8,288 nucleotides of DNA from Synechococcales cyanobacterium PMM_0036. Its GTDB lineage: Bacteria; Cyanobacteriota; Cyanobacteriia; Elainellales; Elainellaceae. Below the pieces are notes generated by a model. That model did no database searches and was not told where the DNA came from. It saw only the letters and a program-made list of their open reading frames with translations. The DNA lies in contig CASBQM010000578.1 in the NCBI GenBank assembly GCA_949127645.1, positions 1 to 8,288 of the forward strand, in the 5' to 3' direction. The translations under genes were made by a program, and so were the position numbers. Shown here piece after piece: positions 6,233 to 8,288 of the stretch (the stretch's first letter is position 1; the number at the start of each line of letters is the position of its first letter).

Positions 6233-6789
6233 GATGGGATTGCGGGTAGAGGAAGATTCTTGGAACCTGGGATCGGCATAATTTTTTTCCCTTGAGATGG
6301 TTTGAACCCTGTTCACCGTGGCTCTCATAATATTGATAGAAATCTAAGCGTAAAAATGTAATAGTAGCGGCTGAGAGTAGTTGAATACGAGGCAGCTTAT
6401 GCCAGTTATGTCAGCTCTTAACCCTTAATAATCTTTTGTTCCCTACCCTAAGTTAAAAAATCCGGAACTTTTAGGACGGAGTGCTTTAAGACGGCTTTGA
6501 GATTACGTCAGCCCGCATCCAAATTCTCCGTTCAAGCTATCACATAATTTTTGCGTTTATGGCAAAAATGACCTGTAACACCGTGTTTTCATCAAGTTCA
6601 AACTATTTCTTCTCGAAAACTTTGCACTCTATCTTTTTCAAATCTTCTTAGAAGCGATCGGTCTATTGAGTAAGCTTTTATAGTTTTCCTTCAAGATTCT
6701 GATTAGTCTGGATAGAAGAGGCGTAGATATTTGTCTTTAATATTGATGTTTTACTTAGCCTTGAGCTTCTGAACAGCTAGAGAGGATTT
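6233..6789. other. Divergent regulatory region between wza-like and glycosyltransferase genes
   Basis: A 557-bp AT-rich gap between divergent polysaccharide genes that must carry both promoters. Its left part (6233-6328) would be coding only if the longer wza start is used. Visible elements are an 8-bp-arm inverted repeat (6547-6569), AACAC-C-GTGTT (6577-6587), GAAC-CCT-GTTC (6304-6314), and the decamer TAATATTGAT near each end (6328-6337 and 6738-6747). No RNA gene or protein-coding frame is convincing. Confidence 0.5.
6547..6569. promoter_or_regulatory. Inverted repeat ATTTTTGC-N7-GCAAAAAT, possible operator
   Basis: Perfect 8-bp arms with a 7-bp spacer near the middle of the divergent region, so one bound regulator could control export genes on one side and glycosyltransferase genes on the other. 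A terminator is less likely, being over 220 bp from any gene end. The regulator is unknown. Confidence 0.4.
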
Positions 6790-7779
6790 ATGTCTGACAA
6801 AACTCAGCCCATTTCAGCCCATCTTGAGATTGTTGTCCTCAACTACCGCACGCCTGAATTAACGATCGATTCTTTGCATTCTTTGGTGGATGAAATAAAA
6901 ACGTTGGCAGAGACTCATGTCACGGTTGTGGATAATGCTTCTGGCGATGGATCGGTTGAAAAAATTCAGGGGGCGATCGCCGTTAATAACTGGGGCAGTT
7001 GGGCAACTTTTATGCCGCTGGAAAAGAATGGGGGCTATGCTTCGGGCAATAATGCTGCCATTCGTCCTGTGCTGGCATCTCCCAATCCGCCGACCTATAT
7101 CTTGCTGCTCAATCCCGATACGATCGTCCGTCCCAATGCCATTCATGCCTTAGTGGATTTCATGAATGCAAACCCTGCTGTGGGCATTGCTGGGAGCCGA
7201 TTGGAAGACCCAGACGGTACGCCTCAGCGATCGGCTTTCCGGTTTCCCTCTGTTTGGAGTGAGCTGAACGAGGGGCTGCGGTTGGGATTTGTGTCGAGTC
7301 TGCTTTCTCGTTGGGTGGTTGCACCACCTGTGTCTGAGGTAAACTGTCAGACGGATTGGGTGGCCGGCGCTAGCATGATTGTCCGGCGAGAGGTGTTTGA
7401 ATCTGCGGGACTGATGGATGAGAAGTATTTTCTCTATTTTGAGGAACTCGATTTTTGTCTGGCGGCAAATCGGGCTGGCTGGCCTTGCTGGTATGTGTCT
7501 GCTAGTCGAGTCGTGCATTTTGTGGGACAGAGTTCCGGTGTAACCGATACCAAGCGTCAGCCCAAGCGCAGACCGACCTACTGGTTTGATTCGCGGCGGC
7601 GATTTTTTGTAAAAAACTATGGCTGGGCTTATGCCATTTTGACGGAAATTGCTTGGGCGCTGAGCTTTGCGGTCTGGCGGTTGCGCCGAGGTTTGCAGCA
7701 AAAGCCTGATACTGACCCGCCTCAAATGCTGACCGATTTTTTGCTCAATAGCGTGATTGTCAAGGGGGCAGAAATTTGA
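6790..7779 (+). CDS. Family 2 glycosyltransferase (GT-A fold, rhamnosyltransferase-like)
   Basis: A 329-residue cytoplasmic or membrane-associated enzyme expected to transfer a nucleotide-activated sugar to a lipid-linked glycan. Motifs in order: VVLNYRTPE (15-23), VVDNASGDGS (46-55), EKNGGYASGNN (78-88), LLLNPDTIVRP (105-115, the NPD standing for D-x-D), GSRLEDPDGTPQRSAFRFPS (135-154), DWVAGASMIVRR (189-200) and YFEELDFC (216-223, acidic catalytic region), then VVHFVGQSSG (241-250). This set matches the WbbL/RfbF-like group often called rhamnosyltransferases; the donor sugar itself cannot be read. The C-terminal 255-300 region is Arg-rich with a hydrophobic stretch (AYAILTEIAWALSFAVW) that could lie at the membrane. 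AGAGG (6781-6785) is 4 nt before the ATG. Its stop overlaps the next gene's start, so the two are one transcript. Confidence 0.93.
   Translation: MSDKTQPISAHLEIVVLNYRTPELTIDSLHSLVDEIKTLAETHVTVVDNASGDGSVEKIQGAIAVNNWGSWATFMPLEKNGGYASGNNAAIRPVLASPNPPTYILLLNPDTIVRPNAIHALVDFMNANPAVGIAGSRLEDPDGTPQRSAFRFPSVWSELNEGLRLGFVSSLLSRWVVAPPVSEVNCQTDWVAGASMIVRREVFESAGLMDEKYFLYFEELDFCLAANRAGWPCWYVSASRVVHFVGQSSGVTDTKRQPKRRPTYWFDSRRRFFVKNYGWAYAILTEIAWALSFAVWRLRRGLQQKPDTDPPQMLTDFLLNSVIVKGAEI
7762..7768 (+). promoter_or_regulatory. Ribosome binding site for TTG start of acetyltransferase
   Basis: AAGGGGG lies inside the end of the glycosyltransferase gene, 7 nt before a TTG at 7776-7778 whose TG overlaps the TGA stop. 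No comparable site precedes the in-frame ATG at 7824, so the TTG is favoured. Confidence 0.55.
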
Positions 7780-8288
7780 GTATTCTCAAGGCTTTAGCGA
7801 CGGATCAGCATCCTCTACCAGATATGGTGTCTTCCTCTGAAAGTACACTAACGCTGTGGAAGCAGATTCAAGAAGATTGGGAAGCCCACGGACGCGACTG
7901 GACAAAGCCTGGATTTAGAGCAGTCGCGGTGTATCGATTTGGCGTTTGGCGGATGCAGGTGCAGCCTAAGCTGCTGCGGGTGCCTCTCAGCATTTTGTAT
8001 AAGTCGCTCTACCGTAAAGTTCGGAATGGGTATGGAATTGACTTACCCTACACCGTTAAGCTGGGGCGGCGGGTGGTGATTGAGCATCAGAATGGCATCA
8101 TTATTCACGGCTATAGCGAGATTGGTGATGACAGCATTATTCGCCAAGGGGTGACGTTGGGAAATCGCTATCTCGATCGCCCTTTTGATGCGCCGAAGTT
8201 GGGCGATCGGGTGAAGGATTTGGGGCAAACGCCGCTGATGATTTGGATGCTTTACAGTATCTTTCGGGCAAAGAATGAAATTCCTGAA
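7776..8288 (+). CDS. CysE-like hexapeptide O-acetyltransferase, partial at right edge
   Basis: Open for 171 codons with no stop in the window. From TTG 7776 the protein begins MSILKALATD; an ATG at 7824 is the alternative. The helical part LWKQIQEDWEAHGRDW (27-42) and KPGFRAVAVYRFGVW (44-58) lead into a left-handed beta-helix: GYGIDLPYTVKLG, VVIEHQNGIIIHG, EIGDDSIIRQGVTLGNR, then DAPKLGDRV (138-146). D89 and H104 line up with CysE active-site Asp143 and His158 of E. coli, but the position of His193 (in DRHPK) is Ala139 here, so the acceptor may be a sugar rather than serine. In this locus, acetylation of the exopolysaccharide or its precursors is a sensible inference. After V146 the expected NVGAGAKI-type repeats are replaced by KDLGQTPLMIWMLYS and onward, which is not hexapeptide-like (see findings). 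Translationally coupled to the glycosyltransferase. Confidence 0.8.
   Translation, partial: MSILKALATDQHPLPDMVSSSESTLTLWKQIQEDWEAHGRDWTKPGFRAVAVYRFGVWRMQVQPKLLRVPLSILYKSLYRKVRNGYGIDLPYTVKLGRRVVIEHQNGIIIHGYSEIGDDSIIRQGVTLGNRYLDRPFDAPKLGDRVKDLGQTPLMIWMLYSIFRAKNEIPE

Noticed and set aside
6233..6328. ATG at 6328 as start of the wza-like gene
   Set aside because: It would put 32 charged residues in front of an otherwise standard signal peptide.
7150..7725. 191-codon minus-strand open frame opposite the glycosyltransferase
   Set aside because: Arg/Pro/Ser-rich translation with no domain; antisense to a fully convincing GT2 gene.
8043..8228. 61-codon minus-strand open frame at the right edge
   Set aside because: Antisense shadow of the acetyltransferase with no recognisable motif.
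8217..8246. GATTTGG repeated at 8217-8223 and 8240-8246, considered as target-site duplication or recombination mark
   Set aside because: Seven bases 16 bp apart are not enough, and no mobile element lies between them.

Overview
The window looks like chromosomal DNA from a filamentous or Leptolyngbya-like cyanobacterium. Six copies of the palindrome GCGATCGC (HIP1), which is strongly over-represented in cyanobacterial genomes, occur in 8.3 kb where about 0.13 would be expected by chance. The protein families and their wording (cyanobacterial PpiC, YkuE-like phosphoesterase, Wzc/GumC and SLBB export proteins) agree with that. The species cannot be fixed from the sequence alone.

Layout from left to right: (1) a cytoplasmic parvulin-type peptidyl-prolyl isomerase on the minus strand; (2) a 554-bp gene-free stretch rich in palindromes; (3) a calcineurin-like metallophosphoesterase on the plus strand; (4) a strong hairpin between convergent genes; (5) a Wzc/GumC-type chain-length and export co-polymerase on the minus strand, whose fused kinase-like domain has several altered catalytic motifs; (6) a 364-bp gap with a 16-bp tandem repeat; (7) a Wza-type SLBB outer-membrane polysaccharide export protein on the minus strand; (8) a 557-bp divergent regulatory region; (9) a family 2 glycosyltransferase on the plus strand, translationally overlapping (10) a CysE-like hexapeptide acetyltransferase that runs off the right edge.

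Genes 5, 7, 9 and 10 form part of an exopolysaccharide or capsule locus. The glycosyltransferase would add a sugar (family resemblance to rhamnosyltransferases) to a lipid-linked repeat unit, and the acetyltransferase would decorate sugars. Wzc would control polymerisation and bridge the periplasm to Wza, which forms the outer-membrane exit. The Wzx flippase, Wzy polymerase, initiating transferase and Wzb phosphatase are not in the window and may lie to the right. The isomerase and phosphoesterase look like unrelated neighbours.

The points most worth a second look are the degenerate kinase motifs in the Wzc homologue, the sudden loss of family resemblance at the C-terminal side of the acetyltransferase next to the window edge, and the palindrome-dense intergenic stretch at 776-1329. 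I did not find a clearly new multi-gene system; the content is mainly a recognisable polysaccharide locus with unusual details.
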